From: Candidatus Methanoperedens sp.
Lineage (GTDB): Archaea; Halobacteriota; Methanosarcinia; Methanosarcinales; Methanoperedenaceae
Length of the DNA stretch: 44,564 bases
Reading direction: 5' to 3'
Assembly: GCA_026552955.1 (NCBI GenBank)
Contig: JAPMTS010000004.1
Location: 1-44,564 of the forward strand
Positions within the stretch are counted from its first letter, which is position 1. Each line of letters starts with the position of its first letter. The translations under genes and the position numbers were made by a program. Positions 33,633-43,187 of this stretch are shown here, in pieces. The notes under the pieces are model-generated. The model made no database searches. It was given only the letters and a program-made list of their open reading frames with translations, and was not told the DNA's origin.

Positions 33633-34397
33633 TTAAATCAAAAGCAGCCCTTTTTGCCAGTCATTGATTATTGCAACAGCTGTCCTTGTTTCATCCACTT
33701 CACCCTTCTTTTTCAGGAAATTGCCCTGTTTTCCTATTTGTAGAAGTGCATCATAAGAATCCAGTCCTGCGATCGAAACTTTGTAAAAGGATTCCAGTGC
33801 AGTTTTGTTTTCTGCGCACATCTTCTCTATAATTCTCATAGCAACTCCGATTTGATCCTGCAGGTGTGTTGCATCCTTCACTCCAAGAAGCCCCTGAATA
33901 TATTCATCATTCTCGCCAAAGGGGATAACTCCCGGTGTATCTATGAACACGATGCGTGAACCTGCATCCACAAGTTGCACTCCTCTTGTGAAACCTGATA
34001 TTGAAGAAGTTCTGGCCTTATGCCTCCCGGCAACGCCATTTATCACCGATGATTTTCCCGTATTGGGATAGCCTATGGAACCCACCAGAATATTTCGCCT
34101 TTTTATGTTTGCAGTCTCAAGGATCTTATGTCTTAATAGAGTTGTTCCGAACCTGTTCTTATTGGATACAAAGATAGTGGGTGCGATTTTTGAAAGTCGT
34201 GTTTTTGTTTTCTCAAGAGTTTCAATGGATACGAGATCGCATTTGTTGATGACGATTATGAAAGGCTTATTTGACCGTTTTATGTCACGTTCTACCTCGC
34301 TGTTTCGTGTTTCGTCGGGAAACCTGGCATCTATGACCTCCAGAAGGATATCCGCCTTTTCAATAACATCCTTTACCATTAATTTATAGCTTGCCAT
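33633..34397 (-). CDS. Circularly permuted GTPase (YlqF/RbgA-like)
   Basis: The 254-aa protein has the GTPase motifs in permuted order: G4 NKCDLV near residue 50 comes before G1 GYPNTGKSSVI near 108 and G3 DTPGV near 152, with GFTRGVQ as the G2 switch. YlqF-type permuted GTPases act in ribosome assembly. The N-terminus DVIEKADILLEVIDARFPDE is the typical start. It is convergent with the PhaE-like gene. Confidence 0.92.
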   Translation of the reverse strand: MASYKLMVKDVIEKADILLEVIDARFPDETRNSEVERDIKRSNKPFIIVINKCDLVSIETLEKTKTRLSKIAPTIFVSNKNRFGTTLLRHKILETANIKRRNILVGSIGYPNTGKSSVINGVAGRHKARTSSISGFTRGVQLVDAGSRIVFIDTPGVIPFGENDEYIQGLLGVKDATHLQDQIGVAMRIIEKMCAENKTALESFYKVSIAGLDSYDALLQIGKQGNFLKKKGEVDETRTAVAIINDWQKGLLLI

Positions 34398-34481
34398 GTT
34401 GTGATATTATGGATGATGATATAAGGATGTATTGTAGTTCGGAAATATTATATCTGCGAGATCAATGGTTTACATGAACTC

Positions 34482-34520
34482 TGGAATCTCCCGGCTTCAG
34501 CCGTGGAGAGGTCTCAAGGC
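34482..34520 (+). mobile_element. Relic right end of an IS605/TnpB-type element, copy A
   Basis: CTCC-CGGC-TTCA-GCCG-T-GGAG (34488-34508) is a hairpin of the kind found at the right end of IS200/IS605-family elements, where it is also part of the TnpB guide RNA. In one frame it reads ESPGFSRGE, the usual last residues of TnpB. The rest of tnpB is missing. A second copy lies at 41832 with matching base-pair changes. Confidence 0.6.
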
Positions 34521-34533
34521 AGGTATCTATCTT

Positions 34534-36474
34534 TTATTTTTGGGGTCCGTTCATATATTCTTCGTATGTCAACTCTTTTGGCTGTTCTTCGATATTCCTG
34601 AGAAGATGTGGTTGTTCTCCCGTCTCCAAACCGCCAATCGTACCTCCATTATAAATTATATGCTGCCAATCTCTCCATGCTGTTAATTTGTCTTTGCTGC
34701 CATCAGAATTTAGATCAACCGCAACCCTTTTGTTTATTACTCCATTATAATACCAGTCAATTGGTTTGATCGTTTTTGTGGTGCGAAGTTTACCATCCTG
34801 GTCGTACCATTTAGTTCCATACCCGCTTGCATATAGTATTCCGTTGGATTCATTCAGTGCTTTTTCATTCAGGGTATATGGAGCTACTCTCTGGTAGTCA
34901 TAGTTGCCCCCTTTGCCATCCCTGTATACTCCATCTATCTGGAAATTGTAATTCATTATGCTGAGGTAGTTTGGTTTATAATTTATACCATCTATTCCTC
35001 CGTGAGACAATCCCAGGTTATGTCCAAGTTCGTGTACGAAAGTTCCAACTTCCGCATTTGCAGTATCACCTGATCCCCAGGTGCCAAGGCTTACCATGAA
35101 ATTACTTCCCCATGCAAGTCCACTGGAACCTTCTGCATTATATCCATGTGCGAATATTGAATAATGGTGCGTATATTCCCGTGCTTTTGGAAAGTTAGCG
35201 GTTTTGATAGCCTCAAATTCCGAAATTACCGGATTTAGATCTTTATCATGAACTACTTTATTGCTCAATTCCGGATGTAATGTTATGCCGGCTTTTCCAT
35301 CCGGATTTTTTGCATAAGGTGCATTCGCAAATGTTTGAATAGCTCTTGCCATCACGCCGGGCAACGGGTAATGAGATCTTTTCTCCCCTTTTCCTTTGGC
35401 CATCCAATCCACTTCCACGAATATATCCTTGTGGAATGGATCAGCTCCCAACGCTGGTAAATTAACATCCATTATTCCATTGCGGTCGTAGTCATATCCA
35501 TATACCTCCCAGGCATCCCTCAATGCATCACCATCTGTATCCAGATCTCCATCAGATATTGAAAATACCTGGGCTATCCATCCAAGACTATCTTTTCCCT
35601 TTACAATAGTCGCTTTAGCCTGAGTTGCAAGAGAAGTTACGTTGACATAAGCTGTATTTGTATCCTGCAAATTTCCGTATGTATAGTTAATTCCATCCTG
35701 CCTATCTTTTCCATCCAGGAAATACGAAGGCATCTCGATCCCATTGAATTTCACGGACTCATTACCATTTTGTCCGCCTGATACAATAAAAGTGGTCTTT
35801 GCCAGTGGGAGATCATATGCCGGAAATCCTGAAAAAATCGTACTATTATTTATTATATTTTGAATCCCGTCCTTTATTTGAATGGTTGTCAGGGGGTATC
35901 TTCCATTCGTATATACCACAACAAGTGATGCCCCTTGCATCAAAGGATATTTTTTTTCCTGTGGTTCGATATCCCCCCACCTGTAGCCGGAAGCAAAATC
36001 CTGGAGATGATACTGATCGTTCCCTGTAACCAGGCCTGTAACATTTGCCCTGTATCCATAGATTTGCCCTTTTCCCTGAGAGGGCGAAAAACCCAGTAAA
36101 GTACCATTAATTGAAACACCATTTATCTTTCCCTGCGCATAAGATGGTGGAGTTTTTCCAGGTGATTCCAGCCCGATCACCGACCAATATAAATATGCCC
36201 TGTCAACTGCAGAGCCTTTTGGAATATCCTTAATAAGAATAGTTCCCCAGCCCCTGTTTCTCATACCTGCCCCGCCTGCAACATAGCCTCCATTGATACT
36301 TTTATCATAAAGATAAGCAAGTACTTCTGTTTCAGATCCCTCTTGTAATCCTTCCTCATTACTTTTAGCGGCATCTGCGCTTTCCACGCCAGGAATTGTC
36401 CCTGCGCCTGCAACAATGCCCTGTGCAAAAATCGCAGCAGCCAGAACTAATAATAATTTCCCATTAGCATTCAT
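34534..36474 (-). CDS. Secreted zinc metalloprotease with calcium-binding loops
   Basis: The 646-aa protein starts at the ATG with AGGAGAAGTT upstream and has a signal peptide (LLLVLAAAIFAQGIVAGAG). The N-terminal part (about 45-310) resembles a DUF3344-like beta domain (GGAGMRNRGWGTILIKDI). Residues about 320-360 have Ca-binding loops (DTDGDALRDAWEVYGYD, DRNGIMDVN). The protease centre near 480 is HELGHNLGLSHGG, a metzincin HExxHxxGxxH motif, with the Met-turn SIMNYNF further on. It should act outside the cell on surface or external proteins. It is divergent from the giant multihaem protein, which could be a substrate. Confidence 0.88.
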   Translation of the reverse strand: MNANGKLLLVLAAAIFAQGIVAGAGTIPGVESADAAKSNEEGLQEGSETEVLAYLYDKSINGGYVAGGAGMRNRGWGTILIKDIPKGSAVDRAYLYWSVIGLESPGKTPPSYAQGKINGVSINGTLLGFSPSQGKGQIYGYRANVTGLVTGNDQYHLQDFASGYRWGDIEPQEKKYPLMQGASLVVVYTNGRYPLTTIQIKDGIQNIINNSTIFSGFPAYDLPLAKTTFIVSGGQNGNESVKFNGIEMPSYFLDGKDRQDGINYTYGNLQDTNTAYVNVTSLATQAKATIVKGKDSLGWIAQVFSISDGDLDTDGDALRDAWEVYGYDYDRNGIMDVNLPALGADPFHKDIFVEVDWMAKGKGEKRSHYPLPGVMARAIQTFANAPYAKNPDGKAGITLHPELSNKVVHDKDLNPVISEFEAIKTANFPKAREYTHHYSIFAHGYNAEGSSGLAWGSNFMVSLGTWGSGDTANAEVGTFVHELGHNLGLSHGGIDGINYKPNYLSIMNYNFQIDGVYRDGKGGNYDYQRVAPYTLNEKALNESNGILYASGYGTKWYDQDGKLRTTKTIKPIDWYYNGVINKRVAVDLNSDGSKDKLTAWRDWQHIIYNGGTIGGLETGEQPHLLRNIEEQPKELTYEEYMNGPQK

Positions 36475-36790
36475 AACTTCTCCTGAACACACACTTTCTC
36501 ATCTTAATTAAATAATCTAATCACTCGAATAATTAATATATTATAATTCTAATGACTTCATTCTTAATCCCACAATTGAGACGAGGATGAGTATAAAAAC
36601 AAGAGTTCAGCCATCATAAGCTTTGTGGTTAAAGAGGACTGTTGTAGAGTCCTGAATTTATTTTTCATAATTACTTATTATGTATTTTTATATATAAAAA
36701 TAGTTAACATCAAAAGATTTTACGCCCTCATAACTTAGAAAAATATTTAAGCTTTCTTAACTTAATCTAAGATTGGATAGGTATGAAAAA
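36475..36790. promoter_or_regulatory. Divergent promoter region with a 20-bp perfect palindrome
   Basis: No gene is seen in this 316-bp gap. TATTTTTATATATAAAAATA (36683-36702) is a perfect palindrome that contains TATA boxes on both strands and could drive both the protease and the multihaem gene. Another TATA-like GAGTATAAAAAC lies near 36590. Leaders would be about 70 bases to the right and up to 190 to the left. Confidence 0.5.
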
Positions 36791-39700
36791 ATGGACATAA
36801 TAATATCTAATTTACATTTGTATATCAATGAAAAGATTTTTAGAACTGCATTTTTTATTTTGATTTCAAGTATGATTGTTTTATCCATACCTGCGATTAC
36901 AGTAAGTGCAGACCCTCAAATAATGGACGTATGGAGCTATGGAGGAAATGTCATACCTGAACCTGCAAATACGTCCTGGGTACATTCCACATTAACTGAA
37001 AAAAGCGCCATATTCTTCATCGATTCAAACAGGTTTGAAACAAAGCTCACATCAGGTCATGATCAGTTTGATTTTCAAATGTATCGTTTCTATATTTCGG
37101 AACCTGCCCCAGAAATAACAAATCTTACATCTAATTGGACAGGTTACGGCGAGATTCAGACAGGTTATGACACATATTTATATATATGGAATAACCAAAA
37201 TTTCTCCTGGGAACAACTCGATAGAAAACACTTGACCACAGATGGAAATCTGAATGGCTCAATAATGACAAATATCACTGATTATGTTGACATAAATGGA
37301 TTTGTGCATATTACCGCAGCATCCAGACATTATAATTATGCACCGCCTGCACCAATGGGTCTTTCAGTTTTGCCGGGATATACCGATGCAACAATTTCCT
37401 GGTTACCTGCACATGATCAAGATAATGATATTGTTGAATATTATGCAGAAATAGTTGGAGTAGCCAACAGTGGTTGGATAAGTGGAACAAGCTGGTATTA
37501 TTCTGGTCTTATTAATGGTTCCTCTTACATATTCAGGGTTAAATCCAGGGATACTTTCTCAAATTCTGAAAGCCCGTTTTCAATCCTTGACTTCTCGACT
37601 CCAGCAAGTTGTCCGTTTGTATATATATGGAATGGAACTAATAATAACTATACTTATGTAACCGACTTGTATGGTTCTTCAATTGGTGTTGCAGCTATTC
37701 CAATAAAAAATAGAATGAATGCTTTTTATGATATAGATTTTATTGATGAAAGATTTGTGCCTAAAGATGGAAAATACTCAATTCATATAAGAGAATCGCT
37801 TGGAGAAGCAGACTATTTTGATTATGCGAAGTTAATGATTGTTGACGTCCCGGAAGGTTATAGACCGTTTTCAACATGGCATGGTTATTCAGAAGGAGCA
37901 GGATTTCACATATCAAATGGGATAAGATATAACTATACAATGACTTCTGGATTTGATACGGTTCATTATCCAAGAACTGCAGATTATGTTGTTGATAAAT
38001 ATGGAAGGAACACGACATTTGCGTTTTCTAAAGTTGATGATATAGTTGGAAATGAATCATTAGATCGAATGAATTATTATACTATGGATTTTGGAAGGAT
38101 TGAGCACCCAGAATATGCAAAACTAATAGTTTATGGTTGGATGTATGCAACTCAAAAACCAAATGACAAAGAAACAGGTCTTCCACCAACAACAAAGATT
38201 ATGGAAATTGAAGTTATCAATCAATCAGGACAGTGGCAAAAAGTTGGGGAACTTGGGAGAATGATGGGGGATTTAAGACCGGCAATTTATAATATTTCTA
38301 ATATATGGCTTACTAATGATAGAAGAATAAGAATGCACGGAGGGTACACTGCTACTACAATAAGTTTAATTGATAAGATCGAGTTTGATGATTCTGCCCC
38401 AGTCGATATTAACATAACTATTGTTAATGCGAGCAGTGCAATTTTAAAATATACCGGAAGAGATGATATTCAATATTTGAATTTGGAACATAGTATCATT
38501 GCTCCAAATACTTTAGCAAAAGACATTTTTAGTGCTTATTACTTTGGAAATTTCACAAAATACGGTGATGTTACACCATTGCTCAATTCAATGGATGATA
38601 TGTATGCAATAATAAGACACGGTGATGAGCTTGATTTAGAATTTCCGGAAGTTGAAGTACAATCAAACAAAAGTCGTAAAATATTTTTAGATGCATTTGT
38701 TTGGTATAAAGTATTGGGAAAAGTTGCCGGAGGTCCCAGAGATGATTCTACATTTCTTCTTCCATTTATGGGAATGAAAAAATATCCTTATAACATCTCG
38801 GTTGAAAATTATCCATATGATGATGAACATAATCAATACCTGCGTGAGTGGAATACAAGGATATGTGAAGATAGAGTCAATGCCACTTGTTATGACTCTA
38901 CCACTGGAGATCAAATTATTCATGAATCTGAAAATGCCCTTGAAAAACCGTTGCCACGTTCTTTGAACACCAACTATGTTGATTTAGAACCAACATATAA
39001 ACCGGGTTACAATGTTTCAGGTTATGTAACAGATATCTCCAGTGGCCTCCCGATAAGTGGCGTTTTTCTTCAGACAAACTTTAACAAAAACACAACCACA
39101 AATGCAAGTGGTTTCTATAATTTTTCATTGAAAAACAGCACTTATAATATAAATGCAAGTAAATTTGGTTATGGTACTAATTCCACAACTGTGACCGTTA
39201 ACGGAGGGGATATTACAAATGTCAATATAAAGTTGGTTTATCATCAGTCCGATATCTCAGGATATATTATTGATGAATCAAATGGTCTCCCTCTCAGTGA
39301 TGTAATAGTCAAAGTAGCGAACACACAATTGAACATGACAACCGGTGCCGATGGTTTCTACAGCTTTACTTTGATCGATGGAGAGCATTCATTAGTTGCC
39401 ATTCTTCAAAATTATGCTATTAATTCTATAACTGTGACTATTAATAGTGCAAATATTACAAATGCTAATATTTCACTTTCATCTACTCAACCTCAGGGGA
39501 GAGATGCATCGCATTATGCTGGAAATAATATTCCTGTACCATATAATGATTCCTGGATACATGCATCGTCAACTCAAAAGGGAGCAATTTCTTATATTGA
39601 TTCAGATAGGTGGAAAACAAACCTCACAACAGGACTTGACCAATTTGATTATCAAATGTATCATTTCTATGTAATGCAACCAAATATTCATGAGGTGAAA

Positions 39701-41605
39701 AATCTCACTGCAAAATGGATTGGGCATGGGGAGAATAAGACTGGCTATGATACTTATCTGTATATCTGGAACTATAACAACGTTTCCTGGGAACAGCTTG
39801 ATAATAAAAATCTAGGTGTTGACGGGACCCTGGAAAAGTCAATAACAACAAATGTTGGACAATATGTTGATATCAATGGATATGTGCATGTGGGGGCGGG
39901 TGCCAAGCACTCTGATTATTCTCCACCCTCTCCTTTCGGTCTAAACACAAATTATGTTGAATTGAAAGTTAATGACCTGATAATAGGTAATAGTATTTTC
40001 AATGTGAATTCTACCGCTGCTTTGAGTTATTCATATATTACCTGGAATAATGATATATTCCCAGATAATAGGGTATATTATGGTTTGAATGAAACAGATG
40101 TAAATAATCTTGTAAATGGAAGCTGGAGCGATTGGGTTAATAATTCCATGAATCCAGCTATAAGGCTGACAGGACTGACGGCGAATACAACATATTATTA
40201 CAGGCCATTGACCTGGTATCTGGGAACGGTCAATAATTCTATGAAGTCAAGGGTATTCTCAACAGCCAAAACAGGAGTCTGGGTAAATCCTGCAGAATCT
40301 ATGGTCAGTCCGGCAGGGTGGATAGGTTCACCTGCAAACTTCCGTACAATCAATATATCTGCTGCACCTCTGGATAGTAATGGTCGTTATATCTCTGATT
40401 TATCATTGGAGGCTAGAGTCTACAACAATTCAGGACTTGAAATCGGAAGGGTTAACCTGATCGGTACCGGTCCTTATTATGCAAACTTCATATTGCCTGA
40501 TTATTTTTCAGATGAACGTGGATATGTAAAGATAGCGAATTATTCTATGGTTGGAGAATTTAGTGTTCTCAAATGGAGTTGTGTGAATTGCCATATGGAT
40601 GGAGAAAGATATCCATCTTCTTTCAATAGTGCAACGGTTCATTCAACTCACACCAATACAAAGCATTCGATGACTTGTGAAAGTTCCTGTCATGATAATT
40701 ATGATACTAATTTTGTTTTCCTTGTTAGCCATTCAGCCAGTACAAATATGAACTATGACTATACTTCAGCTATTGCCTGTAATAATAATTGCCACAAACA
40801 GGATCTCACCTGCAATGAATGTCATAATGATGTTAAAAATAGCTGGGATGTTTCAAATACATCAGTTTTATCGGTAATGTATGGAAAGGACGTGCACCTG
40901 AATAAACAAAGCTGTACGGATTGCCATGGTGGACTGACATCGATTAATCCATCTCCATCATGTACGACTTGCCATCCCAGACCTGATTCAAACCTCACAA
41001 CCGTTCCCGGCTCTATAGAGACGAGATCCCATTCCAATAAGCAGACTGTAGCTTGCGGTCTATGCCATAATAGTGAACATGATATTAAATCACTGACTAT
41101 GGATGCAAAGGAATGTAAAAATTGTCATCCAGGCATCATACACAATAATGGGGCCCAATGTACAACCTGTCATGGGAATGATCCACATGAAATATCAGCG
41201 GGGGGTTGCATAGAATGCCACTCTTTTTCAGATACGAGATACTTCGTAAATAATAGCTTATTTGGAAGACATGCTAATGTAAATAAATCCGATGGTTCGA
41301 ATAATCTATCTGATGATGATTGTAAAGCCTGTCACTTCGGTAGCGCAGATGGTTCCATGAATATGGAACTTGGTGCTGCAAATGAAACAAATACATACTT
41401 CTGTCAGGATTGCCATACATCAAATGGCAGAAGAACTTCACAATTCAATAACCTCACAGATGAGAACTTAAGGAAAATGCCAATGCCACCTGGACATGGA
41501 AACAATGGCTGCCCCAAATGTCATATCGTAGGAGCCGATAAAACAAGGCCATTAACAAAGGAATTAAGATATCATTCTTATGGTCCAAAAGGATTTTCTG
41601 ATTAA
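36791..41605 (+). CDS. Giant surface protein with C-terminal multihaem cytochrome c domain
   Basis: The protein has about 1604 aa from the ATG at 36791 (a TTG six codons upstream is less likely). Residue numbers here count from that TTG. A signal peptide (FFILISSMIVLSIPAITVSA) is followed by a domain at about 54-190 that is repeated at about 911-1060 (shared GYDTYLYIWN and SWEQLD). An fn3-like domain (190-275), two carboxypeptidase-regulatory-like domains (about 747 and 826, NVSGYVTDISSGLPISGV and DISGYIIDESNGLPLSDV) and another fn3-like domain (about 1085) follow. Residues 1270-1584 hold 11 CxxCH and 2 CxxxCH motifs, so up to 13 haems. Many NxS/T sites suggest glycosylation. Such proteins are thought to carry electrons through the surface layer in methane-oxidising archaea. 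Confidence 0.92.
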   Translation: MDIIISNLHLYINEKIFRTAFFILISSMIVLSIPAITVSADPQIMDVWSYGGNVIPEPANTSWVHSTLTEKSAIFFIDSNRFETKLTSGHDQFDFQMYRFYISEPAPEITNLTSNWTGYGEIQTGYDTYLYIWNNQNFSWEQLDRKHLTTDGNLNGSIMTNITDYVDINGFVHITAASRHYNYAPPAPMGLSVLPGYTDATISWLPAHDQDNDIVEYYAEIVGVANSGWISGTSWYYSGLINGSSYIFRVKSRDTFSNSESPFSILDFSTPASCPFVYIWNGTNNNYTYVTDLYGSSIGVAAIPIKNRMNAFYDIDFIDERFVPKDGKYSIHIRESLGEADYFDYAKLMIVDVPEGYRPFSTWHGYSEGAGFHISNGIRYNYTMTSGFDTVHYPRTADYVVDKYGRNTTFAFSKVDDIVGNESLDRMNYYTMDFGRIEHPEYAKLIVYGWMYATQKPNDKETGLPPTTKIMEIEVINQSGQWQKVGELGRMMGDLRPAIYNISNIWLTNDRRIRMHGGYTATTISLIDKIEFDDSAPVDINITIVNASSAILKYTGRDDIQYLNLEHSIIAPNTLAKDIFSAYYFGNFTKYGDVTPLLNSMDDMYAIIRHGDELDLEFPEVEVQSNKSRKIFLDAFVWYKVLGKVAGGPRDDSTFLLPFMGMKKYPYNISVENYPYDDEHNQYLREWNTRICEDRVNATCYDSTTGDQIIHESENALEKPLPRSLNTNYVDLEPTYKPGYNVSGYVTDISSGLPISGVFLQTNFNKNTTTNASGFYNFSLKNSTYNINASKFGYGTNSTTVTVNGGDITNVNIKLVYHQSDISGYIIDESNGLPLSDVIVKVANTQLNMTTGADGFYSFTLIDGEHSLVAILQNYAINSITVTINSANITNANISLSSTQPQGRDASHYAGNNIPVPYNDSWIHASSTQKGAISYIDSDRWKTNLTTGLDQFDYQMYHFYVMQPNIHEVKNLTAKWIGHGENKTGYDTYLYIWNYNNVSWEQLDNKNLGVDGTLEKSITTNVGQYVDINGYVHVGAGAKHSDYSPPSPFGLNTNYVELKVNDLIIGNSIFNVNSTAALSYSYITWNNDIFPDNRVYYGLNETDVNNLVNGSWSDWVNNSMNPAIRLTGLTANTTYYYRPLTWYLGTVNNSMKSRVFSTAKTGVWVNPAESMVSPAGWIGSPANFRTINISAAPLDSNGRYISDLSLEARVYNNSGLEIGRVNLIGTGPYYANFILPDYFSDERGYVKIANYSMVGEFSVLKWSCVNCHMDGERYPSSFNSATVHSTHTNTKHSMTCESSCHDNYDTNFVFLVSHSASTNMNYDYTSAIACNNNCHKQDLTCNECHNDVKNSWDVSNTSVLSVMYGKDVHLNKQSCTDCHGGLTSINPSPSCTTCHPRPDSNLTTVPGSIETRSHSNKQTVACGLCHNSEHDIKSLTMDAKECKNCHPGIIHNNGAQCTTCHGNDPHEISAGGCIECHSFSDTRYFVNNSLFGRHANVNKSDGSNNLSDDDCKACHFGSADGSMNMELGAANETNTYFCQDCHTSNGRRTSQFNNLTDENLRKMPMPPGHGNNGCPKCHIVGADKTRPLTKELRYHSYGPKGFSD

Positions 41606-41709
41606 AATTGTAATTTTTGTGGAAATCATAGAAAAATGCCATGACATATGGGACTGTCAAAAAGTTTGGTTTTATGAGCTTTCATGAAATAAATCATTTG
41701 ATCCTCGTA

Positions 41710-41760
41710 TATTTCGTAATACATATTCGAAATACATATACCAAATAAGTGATACGAAAT
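41710..41760. repeat. Nested inverted repeats TATTTCG/CGAAATA
   Basis: TATTTCG (41710-41716) pairs with CGAAATA (41728-41734), and ATTTCGTA (41711-41718) pairs with TACGAAAT (41753-41760). The shared left arm could form either hairpin. It lies in the 370-bp gap after the multihaem gene and may be a transcript end or an insertion-element end. Confidence 0.4.
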
Positions 41761-41806
41761 GACAGATAGAAAAAATGGTCTGATATTAAAGAGAATGAAT
41801 TACAGA

Positions 41807-41929
41807 AATGGGGTTCAAAGGGGGAAGAAAGCTCCCGACTTCAGTCGTGGAGAGGGTCTCAAAAATCCATGTAAAGAATATTTATGCCCGGCGAGCATTA
41901 AACAAAAAAGCAGAACGAAAAAGTCCTGA
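41807..41929 (+). mobile_element. Relic right end of an IS605/TnpB-type element, copy B
   Basis: CTCC-CGAC-TTCA-GTCG-T-GGAG (41832-41852) has the same fold as copy A at 34488, with G-C replaced by A-T in the same stem position. The frame reads KKAPDFSRGEGL, again like the end of TnpB, and runs to a TGA at 41927. No transposase core is present. Both relics continue GAGAGG(G)TCTCAA, so they come from the same element family. Confidence 0.6.
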
Positions 41930-41973
41930 TTTATTGCCCCTTTGCAAGTGTAATACCTATCCTGAAAAAGAGT

Positions 41974-42047
41974 TTGTTCAGAACAATATTTAAGGGATAG
42001 GCATATTGATATGTAACATCAAACACATATATAGATTGTTCAGAACA
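41974..42047. promoter_or_regulatory. Duplicated TTGTTCAGAACA operator upstream of the RPA-associated gene
   Basis: TTGTTCAGAACAA (41974-41986) is a perfect palindrome, and TTGTTCAGAACA recurs at 42036-42047, 62 bp away (about six helical turns). ACATATATAG (about 42025-42034) is a TATA box just before the second site, so a bound protein would cover the transcription start. This looks like regulation of a DNA-repair-related gene. Confidence 0.6.
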
Positions 42048-42095
42048 CTAAGAGAAAGTCATTCACGCTGTGTGTTTCCGTGTCTATAAAAATAT

Positions 42096-43007
42096 ATGAA
42101 AATAATGCAGAATGAAAAATTCATAAGACAGCCCGCTCTCAGGCTCTTTGCTGCTGAACTGGCAGAATCAAAACAGACGATTATCGAGCACGTTGAAGGA
42201 AGAGATTTCGATAGCCACTACCAGCTAACTCCAACCGGTGTCAGAGTGAGAAGGGTTCTTATGATGGGTGCTCTTGTGGAGATTGATAATGTTGGTACTT
42301 CAGTAGAATACTTAAGAGGCAGAATAGTTGATCCCACAGGGGCATTCAATATATACGCAGGCCAATTCCAGCCAGAGGCTCTATTGTCCCTATCCAATCT
42401 TCCCATACCCTGCTTCGTAGCGGTAGTCGGCAAAACAAATGCATATAAGCCTGATGAGGAAACAACCATTATATCCATCAGACCTGAAACCATAGTAGAG
42501 ATCGAAGCAAAAACACGAGACTATTGGGTAAAAGAAACTGCAGCCAAGACCTTGGAACGGATTGAGAAAAGCCAGTTACCAGAGGAAGAAAAAGAAAAGT
42601 ACAGGCAAATTTGCAGGGATGCTTTAACAAAACTCGTCTCTATGCCTCAGGAGACAAGCATACCACAATGTGAGACTCCAAAAGAAATCGCACCTTTTCA
42701 AGAACAAAACATTCCTGACAGGCCACCTATCGACCCAATGAAAAGCCTCATGAATGAAGGTAGATGCCAGGAAACAAAGGTTGGATTCCTCCTGAAAGAA
42801 GAAAAACCATCTTTTGCATTACCAGCCTCCGCCACTGAAAAACATGCAGCATGTGAATCTATAACTTCTCCTGATTCACTATTGATAAGAGAACAAAAAG
42901 AATCGAAAACCAAACCGAAAAACTCAACAAAAGCACGAATAAGAAAGAAGAAAAATAAACAGGAACCAGTAAATAACTCCCAAAAAACGCTTTTCACAGA
43001 AGCATAG
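42096..43007 (+). CDS. RPA-associated OB-fold protein
   Basis: The 303-aa protein begins REPA-like: FIRQPALRLFAAELAES, then VRRVLMMGALVEIDNVGTS, VEYLRGRIVDPTGAFNIYAG and FVAVVGKTNAY, an OB fold matching the archaeal RPA-associated protein family (COG3390). These bind single-stranded DNA together with RPA. Residues about 170-303 are polar and basic (KNSTKARIRKKKNKQEPV) and probably disordered. The RPA gene itself is not in the window. The start may be the ATG at 42096 or at 42105. Confidence 0.85.
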   Translation: MKIMQNEKFIRQPALRLFAAELAESKQTIIEHVEGRDFDSHYQLTPTGVRVRRVLMMGALVEIDNVGTSVEYLRGRIVDPTGAFNIYAGQFQPEALLSLSNLPIPCFVAVVGKTNAYKPDEETTIISIRPETIVEIEAKTRDYWVKETAAKTLERIEKSQLPEEEKEKYRQICRDALTKLVSMPQETSIPQCETPKEIAPFQEQNIPDRPPIDPMKSLMNEGRCQETKVGFLLKEEKPSFALPASATEKHAACESITSPDSLLIREQKESKTKPKNSTKARIRKKKNKQEPVNNSQKTLFTEA

Positions 43008-43187
43008 GTTATTGAATATTAAATTTAAGTAATTCTGGCAAAAATGTGACAATCCTCACATACGGTTTTGCACAGGATAGGTGATCCAAGACCGTATATA
43101 TATGCATATTCCAGAAAATTTAAGCTGTAAAAGGAAAAAAGTATCCATGCTCTGCAATCGTTTCACCATTCTGAAATTCCCTGCAAG

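Noticed and set aside
41808-41993. Gene reading GRKLPTSVVERVSK
   Set aside because: It is a shifted frame over the TnpB right-end relic; the FSRGE frame is the meaningful one.
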